This document shows positions 1-6,710 of a stretch of DNA of 18,967 bases, in pieces. Numbering within the stretch: the stretch's first letter is position 1; every line of letters starts with the position of its first letter. Source of the stretch: CAYSHJ01 sp964589725. Its GTDB lineage: Bacteria > Planctomycetota > Planctomycetia > Planctomycetales > Planctomycetaceae. The stretch is from positions 1 through 18,967 of the forward strand of contig CAZPUJ010000743.1 of NCBI GenBank assembly GCA_964589725.1. Reading direction: 5' to 3'. The translations under genes were made by a program, and so were the position numbers. The notes beneath the pieces were generated by a model. That model made no database searches, was not told the origin of the DNA, and saw nothing but the letters and a program-made list of their open reading frames with translations.

Positions 1-1140
1 ATCAAGCAATTGGCGTTGGATCGGCACAGCGTGGTGTCCGCGGACAATTTTCCACCGGACGTTAACTACACCGCTTGGCTGCCGCAGGATGCTGATCCTG
101 CCACCAGCCGACCGCTCGTCCAACCGTACGAATGGATGCCAGGGGATCCGTTCGAACTGCCGTCGGGTCGGGCGCGAATTGTGAGCGACGAATTGTTGCA
201 ATTGCCCGAGAACGTCGATTCCCGCATCAAAAGACGGGCGTCCGTTTTGTTCGCCGATTGCAAATCGTCGCGGGACAAGATTGACGCGGTGCGGCGGTAT
301 TTCGCCGATAACTTTCGCTATCAATTGGGGATCACTGTGCCGCATCGCCGGGATCCGCTGACGTACTTCCTCTTCGAGCAACCGGCGGCGCACTGCGAAT
401 TCTTTGCGACCGGAACCGCCGTGCTGCTGCGACTAGGGGGAGTCCATTGTCGCTACGTGACCGGGTTTGCCGGTGGCGAATACAATGCGCTCGGTGGCTA
501 CTGGATCGTGCGGCAGGGCGACGCGCACGCCTGGGTCGAAGTCTACTTGCCCGACGAGGGCTGGATCATCGTCGATACCACTCCGTCCGAAGGCATCCCG
601 TCCGCGAGCGATTCGTTTAGCGTTTGGCACATGTGGGACGAAATCAACTTGCGTGGGCAAATGATTCGAACGCAATTGGCCAACGGTAGTCTGTCTGGAA
701 TGCTGATCGCGCTGAAACTATTCGCTCTGACACTCGTCACCACGGTGCCCGGTTGGCTATTGACCAGCGGCATTCTGTTTTTGTTCGCGAGGCAGATTCG
801 CTGGCGACCTCGACTACTGCGCCAGTCCCGCATCCCCGCAACATTGACCGAATTGCATCGGCTGCTGGAACAACTCGATCGTCGCTTGCGCCGCTTGCGG
901 CTCGAACGAGCCGCGCACGAAACGTTGCATCAATTCGCCAACCGGCTGCGGACCGAAGCCAACTCGCGCCCGTCGCTAAGTCGAGCGGTGGGGTGGTATC
1001 AGCGATACGCGGCGACACGCTACGGCGAATTTCCGAATGACAAGAGCCGTGCCGAACTCCGTGACGAACTGCAATCCATCTGCGACGAACTTGCAAAGCT
1101 GCCCCGTGCATTTGCACTCAGTTCCATGAACGACGAATGA
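1..1140 (+). CDS. Transglutaminase-like protein with C-terminal membrane segment and DUF4129-like tail (5' partial)
   Basis: The frame is open to the first base, so the true start lies upstream; the TTG at 10 is only an internal codon. The protein has a transglutaminase/protease-like fold. The presumed catalytic triad is Cys in AAHCEFFATG (codon 394), His in GDAHAWVEVY (codon 526) and Asp in IIVDTTPSEG (codon 574), in the usual order and spacing. One strong hydrophobic segment follows (about 700-790, GMLIALKLFALTLVTTVPGW...), then an Arg-rich region and a tail (AHETLHQFANRL...WYQRYAATRYGEF) resembling DUF4129. This matches the C-terminal half of TgpA-type inner-membrane proteins, which carry N-terminal membrane helices and a transglutaminase core; the N-terminal helices would be outside the window. 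In such proteins the core probably lies outside the cytoplasm and the tail inside. The substrate is unknown. It is convergent with nadA, 42 bp away. Confidence 0.88.
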   Translation: MKQLALDRHSVVSADNFPPDVNYTAWLPQDADPATSRPLVQPYEWMPGDPFELPSGRARIVSDELLQLPENVDSRIKRRASVLFADCKSSRDKIDAVRRYFADNFRYQLGITVPHRRDPLTYFLFEQPAAHCEFFATGTAVLLRLGGVHCRYVTGFAGGEYNALGGYWIVRQGDAHAWVEVYLPDEGWIIVDTTPSEGIPSASDSFSVWHMWDEINLRGQMIRTQLANGSLSGMLIALKLFALTLVTTVPGWLLTSGILFLFARQIRWRPRLLRQSRIPATLTELHRLLEQLDRRLRRLRLERAAHETLHQFANRLRTEANSRPSLSRAVGWYQRYAATRYGEFPNDKSRAELRDELQSICDELAKLPRAFALSSMNDE

Positions 1141-1182
1141 ATCCAATCCGTTGCCTGCGAGTGACTGTTCCGGTCGTCTTGT

Positions 1183-2193
1183 CTACTTCAGCAAACTCTC
1201 CTCGACGACCGCCCGCGCCTTGTCGAAGAAGGGCTGCCAGATGATCTCCGGCCGGCCATCTCGCAAGCAGTCGCGAACTTTTTGCAGCGTGTTTCGCGAC
1301 ATGTGCGGGCAGCGGTTGCAAGCACAAGTCTCGCCGCTGGAGGTCATGAGGCCGGGGACTGGAATGTAGGTGTGCTGCGGTGCGATCTTTTGCAATGGGT
1401 GAATCATGTTGGCTTCGGTAGCGACCAGAAACGTCTGCGGTTGGGCGAGCGACGAGACGTGCTTGCGCATCGCCTCGGTCCCACCGATGAAGTCGGCATG
1501 TTCGAGAATGTTCACCGGGCATTCCGGGTGAGCGATGATGCGGCTGCCGGGATTGTTTCGTTTCGCACGCAGCATGTCTTGCACGCTGAAGACTTCGTGA
1601 ACCATACATGCACCCGGCCAGAGGATCATCTTACGTCCCGTGACCTCCGACAGATACCGGCCGAGATGTTGATCGGGCACGAAGAGAATTTCTTTATCTG
1701 GCGGGACGCGGTCAATGATCTCGCGCGCGTTGCCGCTGGTGACGATCCAATTGACCAGACTCTTCACCGCCGCCGAAGTATTGATGTACGCGACCGTCTG
1801 AAAGTCATGTCCTTCGTCCCGAAGTTTTTCTTGAAACGCAGCCAACTGCTCTGGCTGGCAACTGTCGGACAGCGAGCAACCGGCCAGCATGTCCGGCAGC
1901 AAGACGCGCTTCGACGGATTGAGCATCTTCGCCGTTTCGGCCATGAAGTGGACGCCGCTAAAGACGATTGTCGAGGTCGTGACTTTCGTGGCATCTCGAG
2001 CGAGCTTCAAGCTGTCGCCCGTAAAATCCGCGACGTCTTGAATATCGCCGTCGACGTAATAGTGCGCGAGGATCGTCGCGTCCTTCTCCGTCTTCAGTCG
2101 CTCAATCTCGTCGATCAGATCGAGAGGGTCTTCCTCGACGGCCGGTACGGTTCCAAGAATGGGCAGAGTCGAATGCGTGATGAATCTCTGAAT
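1183..2193 (-). CDS. nadA: Quinolinate synthase NadA (start uncertain, non-canonical)
   Basis: NadA is a [4Fe-4S] enzyme that condenses iminoaspartate with dihydroxyacetone phosphate to quinolinate in de novo NAD synthesis. Visible motifs, numbered from the proposed start: LAHYYVDGDIQDVADFTGDS (about 42-61), SGVHFMAETAKML, LLPDMLAGCSLSDSC (cluster Cys about 106), WPGACMVHEVF (Cys about 196), HPECPVNILEHADFIGGT, VATEANMIHPLQ, and GETCACNRCPHM (cluster Cys about 295). All three cluster cysteines are present. The only common start codon is a TTG at 2010, which would remove the HYY motif and leave 275 residues. The frame stays open upstream to a stop at 2278-2280 and clearly encodes NadA sequence, but contains no ATG, GTG or TTG there. 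I place the start tentatively at ATT 2191-2193 (336 aa; E. coli NadA is about 347); CTG at 2164-2166 is another option. Identity is near certain; the 5' end is not. Confidence 0.9.
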   Translation of the reverse strand: MQRFITHSTLPILGTVPAVEEDPLDLIDEIERLKTEKDATILAHYYVDGDIQDVADFTGDSLKLARDATKVTTSTIVFSGVHFMAETAKMLNPSKRVLLPDMLAGCSLSDSCQPEQLAAFQEKLRDEGHDFQTVAYINTSAAVKSLVNWIVTSGNAREIIDRVPPDKEILFVPDQHLGRYLSEVTGRKMILWPGACMVHEVFSVQDMLRAKRNNPGSRIIAHPECPVNILEHADFIGGTEAMRKHVSSLAQPQTFLVATEANMIHPLQKIAPQHTYIPVPGLMTSSGETCACNRCPHMSRNTLQKVRDCLRDGRPEIIWQPFFDKARAVVEESLLK

Positions 2194-2225
2194 GGTCTCT
2201 GAGTGAGGATTCTGTTTGTCTGGTT

Positions 2226-2252
2226 CCCTCTCCCCCGATGCGGGGGCGAGGG
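2226..2252. repeat. 27-bp palindromic repeat, copy 1 (nadA/dehydratase gap)
   Basis: An 11-bp arm (CCCTCTCCCCC), a 5-nt centre (GATGC) and a facing arm GGGGGCGAGGG, with one mismatch in the stem. It lies between the divergent nadA and dehydratase genes. Its reverse complement, with about 15 flanking bases (GCAACCTTACTCCCTC), matches copy 2 at 8662-8688 and its flank, so the mobile or conserved unit is about 40 bp. It ends just upstream of the proposed nadA start and could affect that transcript. No T-tract follows, so I do not call a terminator. Confidence 0.75.
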
Positions 2253-2441
2253 AGTAAGGTTGCGGGCGAAGCCCACGTTACGGAGAGTGGTCGCCAGGGT
2301 CCACGAAGCCACGTTGCATCACGACTCGAATTGTGTCCCTTTGAGCGACAATCTTCACCGACGATTATACGCTGCGTGCTCCCATAGGCCATCACGCAAC
2401 CGACCCGTTCAGTGTCTCGCAAACACAAAGGCACTCTCCGC

Positions 2442-4424
2442 ATGACCACTTCGCTGCACGACCTGCTCGATACGAACGACTCCAAACTGTTCGATGTCCG
2501 AACCACCGGCAGCGGTCCGGTGGGACGATTACCGATCACCGAGCAAATGCTGCTCGATGCTCCCAGCGGCGACTTGTTTGGCCTGACGCAGAACGCGGGA
2601 ATGGGTTGGGATCCGGCTCAACTCGGGCGGCCGCAGTTCTTGATCGTCAGTACGCAAGGCGGCATCCGCGACGAAAACGGCAAGCCGATCGCTTTAGGCT
2701 ATCACACGGGACATTGGGAGGTCGGCTTGCTGATGCGGGCGGCGGCAGAAGAATTGAATCGGTTAGAGAAACTGCCGTTCGCAGCGTATGTCAGCGACCC
2801 GTGCGACGGGCGGACTCAGGGGACTGTCGGCATGATGGACAGTCTCGCATATCGCAACGACGCGGCGATCGTCCTCAAGCGATTGATCCGATCGTTGCCG
2901 ACTCGGCGCGGCGTCATCGGCATCGCGACGTGTGACAAAGGTCTACCCGCGACGATGATGGCCCTGGCGGCTCAGCACAACTTGCCGTGTGTGATCGTTC
3001 CGGGCGGAGTCACCTTGCCGACGAAAGATTCGGAAGACGCCGGCAAGGTGCAGTCGTTGGGGGCGAGATACGCTCACGGCGAGATCACGCTCGAATACGC
3101 GCAAGACATGGGTTGTCGAGCGTGCGGCAGCCCGGGCGGCGGCTGTCAGTTTTTGGGCACGGCCGCGACATCGCAAGTCGTGGCCGAAGCGCTCGGAATC
3201 GCGTTGCCGCACACGGCGCTCATGCCTTCCGGCCAAGCGATCTGGCTAGACGCGGCGCGACGCTCCGCGCAAGCGGTCGTCGCGCTCGAAGTGGCCGGGC
3301 TGACGATGAAGCACATCCTCACCGACGACGCGATACACAACGCGATGGTCGTGCATGCGGCGTGCGGCGGCTCGACGAATCTCTTGCTGCACATCCCGGC
3401 GATCGCCTTTTCCGCCGGTTTGAAACGGCCGACAGTCGATGACTGGAACCGAATCAATCGGCAAGTGCCGCGTTTGGTCGACGTGCTGCCGAATGGGCCG
3501 AAGGGTCATCCGACGGTGCAATTCTTCCTCGCTGGCGGAGTGCCCGAAGTGATGCTGCACCTGCGAGCGTTGGGCCTGCTCAACCTGACCGCGCTCACCG
3601 CGACGGGCCGGCCGCTGAGCGAAGTGCTTGATTGGTGGGAGCAGTCGGAGCGGCGTTCTCGCTTGCGGTCGCTGTTGAAAGAAAAAGACAACATCAATCC
3701 CGACGACGTGATCATGTCGCCCGAGCAAGCTCATGCACGCGGCCTCACGAGCACGGTGACTTTTCCGATCGGCAACATCGCGCCGGAAGGCTCGGTCATC
3801 AAGAGCACGGCGATTGATCCGAGCGTGGTCGATGCCGACGGCGTGTACCGCAAGCTTGGCCCCGCGAAAGTGTTCACTTCGGAACGCGAGGCGATCGCGG
3901 CGGTGAAAGGACGCGGCTCGAAGACGATCGAAGCCGGAGACGTGCTGGTCCTGATGTGCCGCGGCCCGCTCGGTGCCGGCATGGAAGAAACGTATCAACT
4001 GACGTCGGCCCTCAAGTTTCTCTCGTTCGGCAAGCAAGTAGCCTTGATCACCGACGCGCGCTTTTCCGGCGTCTCCACCGGCGCGTGCATCGGCCACGTG
4101 GGCCCCGAAGCTCTGGCTGACGGCCCGATTGGCAAGCTCCGCGACGGCGACTTGATCGAGATCATCATCGACCGGAATAAGCTCATAGGAAGCCTAAACT
4201 TCGTCGGTGAGAACGGGCGACGCTTCGCGTCCGACGAAGGAGCACGCATCCTCGCTAGCCGCCAACCGTCGATGCCGCTGACGCCCGACCCGCAACTTCC
4301 CGACGACACGCGCTGGTGGGCACTGCTGCAACAGCTCGGCGGCGGCACTTGGGGCGGCTGCGTTTACGACGTTGAAGCATTGGCTCGTGCGCTTAAAGGC
4401 GAGCGGGGGGCGTTAGCCCCCTGA
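2442..4424 (+). CDS. yjhG: YjhG/YagF-family dehydratase (probable D-xylonate / sugar-acid dehydratase)
   Basis: A member of the IlvD/Edd dehydratase superfamily, nearest to the YjhG/YagF branch: 660 aa against 655 for E. coli YjhG, with recalled YjhG segments conserved along its length (PSGDLFGLTQNAGMGW, AYVSDPCDGRTQGT, IATCDKGLPATMMALAAQHN, GGGCQFLGTAATSQVVAE, STNLLLHIPAIA, VDVLPNGPKGHPTV, FPIGNIAPEGSVIKSTAIDP, DARFSGVSTGACIGHVGPEA, LPDDTRWWALLQ). The likely Fe-S cysteines are C121, C164 and C235. The family dehydrates D-xylonate to 2-keto-3-deoxy-xylonate (EC 4.2.1.82), often with some activity on other sugar acids. I prefer ATG 2442 to the GTG at 2412 because MTTSLHDLL aligns with the YjhG N-terminus and AAAGG lies upstream. 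No xylose or xylonate partner gene is adjacent. The last eight residues (GERGALAP) and the stop codon come from a REP element. Substrate is inferred from the family. Confidence 0.9.
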   Translation: MTTSLHDLLDTNDSKLFDVRTTGSGPVGRLPITEQMLLDAPSGDLFGLTQNAGMGWDPAQLGRPQFLIVSTQGGIRDENGKPIALGYHTGHWEVGLLMRAAAEELNRLEKLPFAAYVSDPCDGRTQGTVGMMDSLAYRNDAAIVLKRLIRSLPTRRGVIGIATCDKGLPATMMALAAQHNLPCVIVPGGVTLPTKDSEDAGKVQSLGARYAHGEITLEYAQDMGCRACGSPGGGCQFLGTAATSQVVAEALGIALPHTALMPSGQAIWLDAARRSAQAVVALEVAGLTMKHILTDDAIHNAMVVHAACGGSTNLLLHIPAIAFSAGLKRPTVDDWNRINRQVPRLVDVLPNGPKGHPTVQFFLAGGVPEVMLHLRALGLLNLTALTATGRPLSEVLDWWEQSERRSRLRSLLKEKDNINPDDVIMSPEQAHARGLTSTVTFPIGNIAPEGSVIKSTAIDPSVVDADGVYRKLGPAKVFTSEREAIAAVKGRGSKTIEAGDVLVLMCRGPLGAGMEETYQLTSALKFLSFGKQVALITDARFSGVSTGACIGHVGPEALADGPIGKLRDGDLIEIIIDRNKLIGSLNFVGENGRRFASDEGARILASRQPSMPLTPDPQLPDDTRWWALLQQLGGGTWGGCVYDVEALARALKGERGALAP

Positions 4425-4427
4425 TGG
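4399..4427 (+). repeat. REP palindrome 1 (direct)
   Basis: A 28-29 bp element: head GCGAGC, stem GGGGGGC, loop GTTA, stem GCCCCCT, tail GATGG. The stem is six G-C pairs plus a terminal G-T. It contains the last codons and the TGA stop (4422-4424) of the upstream dehydratase. It forms an inverted pair with REP 2. Confidence 0.9.
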
Positions 4428-4524
4428 GCGTGATGGCCACAGGACTCTGGTTATGAAACGCCAAGCCGATGGCACGACAGGCAATCGTAAGATGAAACGA
4501 CGGACGCGAAGAGAACAACCATCG

Positions 4525-4552
4525 CATCAGGGGGCTGACGCCCCCCGCTCGC
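4525..4552 (-). repeat. REP palindrome 2 (inverted)
   Basis: Reverse complement of the REP consensus, with head GCGAGC, loop GTCA and tail CTGATG. It lies 97 bp after REP 1 and faces it, making a BIME-like pair. It ends 16 bp before the transposase ATG, so it sits in that gene's leader; the GAGG ribosome site (about 4557-4560) is just outside it. The 97-bp spacer shows no gene I can support. Confidence 0.9.
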
Positions 4553-4568
4553 ATTTGAGGGACGCCAG

Positions 4569-5144
4569 ATGGCACTCGAAATGGATCGCCATTGGTTCTT
4601 CACCTGGACGACTTACGGGACGTGGCTTCCGGGCGACGAACGTGGCTTTGTCAGCAATGTCCGAGTGGAATCTGATCGTCCCGAAATTCGGCACAACATC
4701 CCAACGGCTCCGCACGACTCAAATATGCCGGGTCTGGTCGAATCATCACGTGGCACGCTGCGCGGGCCGCCGATCTTCCTGATTCAAAAGCAGGCGGAAG
4801 CTCTGTTGGCACAATTCCACGAGACAGCCAGCATTCGCAATTGGCAATTGATTGCGGTGGCCGTCATGGCGGCTCATGTTCATGTTGTGGTCGGTGTTCC
4901 GGGTGACCCAGATCCGAGCGATATTCTTGGTGACTGGAAGAGCTACGGCAGCCGGACGCTCAATCGGCGTTGGGGCAAGCCGAAGAGCGAAACGTGGTGG
5001 ACCGAGTCCGGCTCAAAGCGAAAGCTGTCCGACGAGCCAGCCATTCTTTCGGCCGTTGCGTATGTTCGGGATCAAGAGAATCCGTTGGTGCTGTGGATTC
5101 ATTTCGACTTCTTGCGCGAGATCGGACCACGACGTGTGCCGTGA
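4569..5144 (+). CDS. REP-associated tyrosine transposase (RAYT; Y1 HUH / IS200-IS605-like, TnpA_REP)
   Basis: A 191-aa Y1-type HUH transposase. The N-terminus RHWFFTWTTYGTWLPGDERGFV (residues 7-28) is typical of RAYT-type proteins. The metal-binding HUH motif is MAAHVHVVV (His103 and His105), and Tyr165 in SAVAYVRDQENP is the likely nucleophile on the C-terminal helix. DWKSYGSRTLNRRW (122-135) lies between them. In this family the enzyme cuts and joins single-stranded DNA next to a hairpin and is thought to disperse or process REP elements. Four REP copies flank the gene in two inverted pairs, the standard genetic signature of a RAYT. The start ATG 4569 has GAGG about 8 nt upstream; ATG 4581 is an alternative. 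All catalytic residues look intact, so the protein is potentially active. The exact RAYT subgroup is not determined. Confidence 0.9.
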   Translation: MALEMDRHWFFTWTTYGTWLPGDERGFVSNVRVESDRPEIRHNIPTAPHDSNMPGLVESSRGTLRGPPIFLIQKQAEALLAQFHETASIRNWQLIAVAVMAAHVHVVVGVPGDPDPSDILGDWKSYGSRTLNRRWGKPKSETWWTESGSKRKLSDEPAILSAVAYVRDQENPLVLWIHFDFLREIGPRRVP

Positions 5145-5150
5145 TTCATG

Positions 5151-5178
5151 GCGAGCGGGGGGCGTCAGCCCCCTGATG
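5151..5178 (+). repeat. REP palindrome 3 (direct)
   Basis: Head GCGAGC, stem GGGGGGC, loop GTCA, stem GCCCCCT, tail GATG. Over 28 bp it equals the reverse complement of REP 2. It starts 6 bp after the transposase stop codon and forms an inverted pair with REP 4. The preceding TCATG is shared with REP 4, so the conserved unit may extend a few bases. Confidence 0.9.
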
Positions 5179-5253
5179 GATGGGATTGGCGTCAACATTC
5201 CATCGCGCACCGGCGGGATCAAACATGTCACGAAGCAACGCGGTGCGTGCGAG

Positions 5254-5310
5254 AAGGAATGCGAGCGGCGGGAAGGAATGCGAGCGGCGGGGAGGAATGC
5301 GAGTGGCGGG
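5254..5310. repeat. Three tandem 19-bp units containing a REP-head-like sequence
   Basis: Units at 5254-5272, 5273-5291 and 5292-5310 read AAGGAATGCGAGCGGCGGG with two changes in the third. Each carries GCGAG(C/T)GGCGGG, close to the REP head GCGAGCGGGGG, but lacks the complementary right arm. They lie in the loop between REP 3 and REP 4. Confidence 0.85.
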
Positions 5311-5317
5311 ACCGACG

Positions 5318-5345
5318 CATCAGGGGCCTAACGGCCCCCGCTCGC
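5318..5345 (-). repeat. REP palindrome 4 (inverted, compensatory stem change)
   Basis: On the minus strand: head GCGAGC, stem GGGGGCC, loop GTTA, stem GGCCCCT, tail GATG. Relative to REP 1-3 the second pair from the loop changes from G-C to C-G, so both arms changed and pairing is kept. It contains the TAG stop (5328-5330) and last five sense codons of the minus-strand propeller gene. Confidence 0.9.
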
Positions 5346-6614
5346 CATGATTCGATACAGGTGCGACTTCGACCGCAGGATCAGCGACTTGCCGGCCACG
5401 GCCGGCGAGGCGTTGAAGCCGTCGCCGAGTTTGTTTTCGGCGACGAGTTCAAACTTGCGGTCCGCCTTGAAGACCGGAATGTCGCCCTCTTGAGAGAAGC
5501 AATAAATCAATCCATCCGCGTATAACGGCGAAGACCAATACGCGCCGGAAAGGCGTTCGTTCCAGATCACATCGCCCGTTTTCGCGTCCAAGCACGCCGC
5601 GACGCCGGTGTCGTTCATCGAGAACAGCAGGTCGCCGAGCAGCAAGTGTGACGGCCGTTTGGGAACCATCTTGTTGGTCTTCCAGACGATGTTCTTAGAG
5701 ATATCCCCTTCGCCATCAGGTCGCACGGCGACGAGCGGGTTCGGGCCGTCCGCCGAGTTGATGTACAGCAGGCCGTTGCCGAATAGCGGTCGCCCGGCGG
5801 CGTTCATGCCGCCGTGAAAGACCGTCCAAATCGGCTCGCCGGTCTTCGGTTCGTAGGCGATCGTGGCGTAGGCGAACGGGCTGACGAGCAGTTCGCGTCC
5901 GCCAGCCTCGACGAGCAACGGCGTCGAATACGCCTTCTTCGCGTCGCCGTCGGTCGTCTTGTAATCGATGCCGCGATCTTTCTTCCAAACCGTCCTGCCG
6001 GTCATTTTGTCGAGCGCGGCGATGTACTGCAGGTCGTAGCCGTCGAACGTCAAATAGAGCAGGTTGCCATACACAACGGGCGACGAACCCGGCCCGCGAT
6101 AGTGGTCGCATTCCAAGTCGCGACGTTCCCAGATTCGCTGGCCAGTCTTCGTGTCGAGGCACGCGGTGCCGTAGCTGCCGAAGTGAATGTAGACGCGCCC
6201 CTCTTCGATGAACGGCGTCGGCGACGCGAACGTGTTGGTCGGGTGTGTGATCTGCAGTTCTGAAACCTCAAACAGTTTCAAATCGTGAATGACCTTGCCC
6301 GTCTCGAGATCCACGCAGACGGCGGACAGGTCGATCGGCTTGTCGAGCTTCACCCTTTCCTTGGTGTTGCCCAGAATGTCCGGCGCGTTCGTCAACCAAA
6401 TCTGCTGGCCCCACACCACCGGCGACGACCACGCGCGCCCCGGGATCGGCGTCTTCCAGACGATCTCCGGAGAACCTTCGCTGAACGTTGCCGGCAGACC
6501 TTTGGCCGTCGACGTGCCATCGCCGCGCGGACCGCGGAATTGATTCCAGTTCCCGTCTTCAGCCATGACGGAGCAGCACAGACAAAGAACGAATACAGGC
6601 ACAGTCAGACGCAT
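5328..6614 (-). CDS. Secreted PQQ-like beta-propeller repeat protein
   Basis: A 428-aa protein with a signal peptide (MRLTVPVFVLCLCCSVMA, cleavage probably before EDGNW) and the planctomycete hallmark NWNQFRGPRGDGTS right after it. The rest is a PQQ-like/BamB-like propeller with repeated blades of the type 'W.S.P....G..Y......G...C.D..TG...W' (AWSSPVVWGQQIWL, ASPTPFIEEGRVYIHFG, GSSPVVYGNLLYLTF, STPLLVEAGGRELLVS, YWSSPLYADGLIYCFS). Such proteins are periplasmic or exported; a true PQQ-enzyme role is not shown and many are structural or of unknown function. ATG 6614 has GAGG 7-10 nt upstream. The gene lies 96 bp downstream of recJ on the same strand, so co-transcription is possible but not shown. 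The last residues MASGGR and stop overlap REP 4. Confidence 0.88.
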   Translation of the reverse strand: MRLTVPVFVLCLCCSVMAEDGNWNQFRGPRGDGTSTAKGLPATFSEGSPEIVWKTPIPGRAWSSPVVWGQQIWLTNAPDILGNTKERVKLDKPIDLSAVCVDLETGKVIHDLKLFEVSELQITHPTNTFASPTPFIEEGRVYIHFGSYGTACLDTKTGQRIWERRDLECDHYRGPGSSPVVYGNLLYLTFDGYDLQYIAALDKMTGRTVWKKDRGIDYKTTDGDAKKAYSTPLLVEAGGRELLVSPFAYATIAYEPKTGEPIWTVFHGGMNAAGRPLFGNGLLYINSADGPNPLVAVRPDGEGDISKNIVWKTNKMVPKRPSHLLLGDLLFSMNDTGVAACLDAKTGDVIWNERLSGAYWSSPLYADGLIYCFSQEGDIPVFKADRKFELVAENKLGDGFNASPAVAGKSLILRSKSHLYRIMASGGR

Positions 6615-6710
6615 CGGAAAACCTCGTGAGGGGAGTTGGTCGTTAAAGCGCGTTCAACGGACAGGCGACAACTTAGTCGGTGTGAGACGACGAACAAAGC
6701 GACAAGAGAA

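Noticed and set aside
1282..2202. Plus-strand open frame (306 codons) opposite nadA
   Set aside because: Opposite strand encodes clear NadA motifs; this frame has none.
3246..4097. Minus-strand open frame opposite the dehydratase
   Set aside because: Arg/His-rich shadow without motifs; the dehydratase is certain.
5254..5310. CRISPR-like or minisatellite array
   Set aside because: Only three contiguous 19-bp units with no spacers; explained as REP-head-like tandem repeats.
5148..5525. Plus-strand frame running through REP 3, the tandem units and REP 4
   Set aside because: Made mostly of repeat translation and antisense of the propeller gene.
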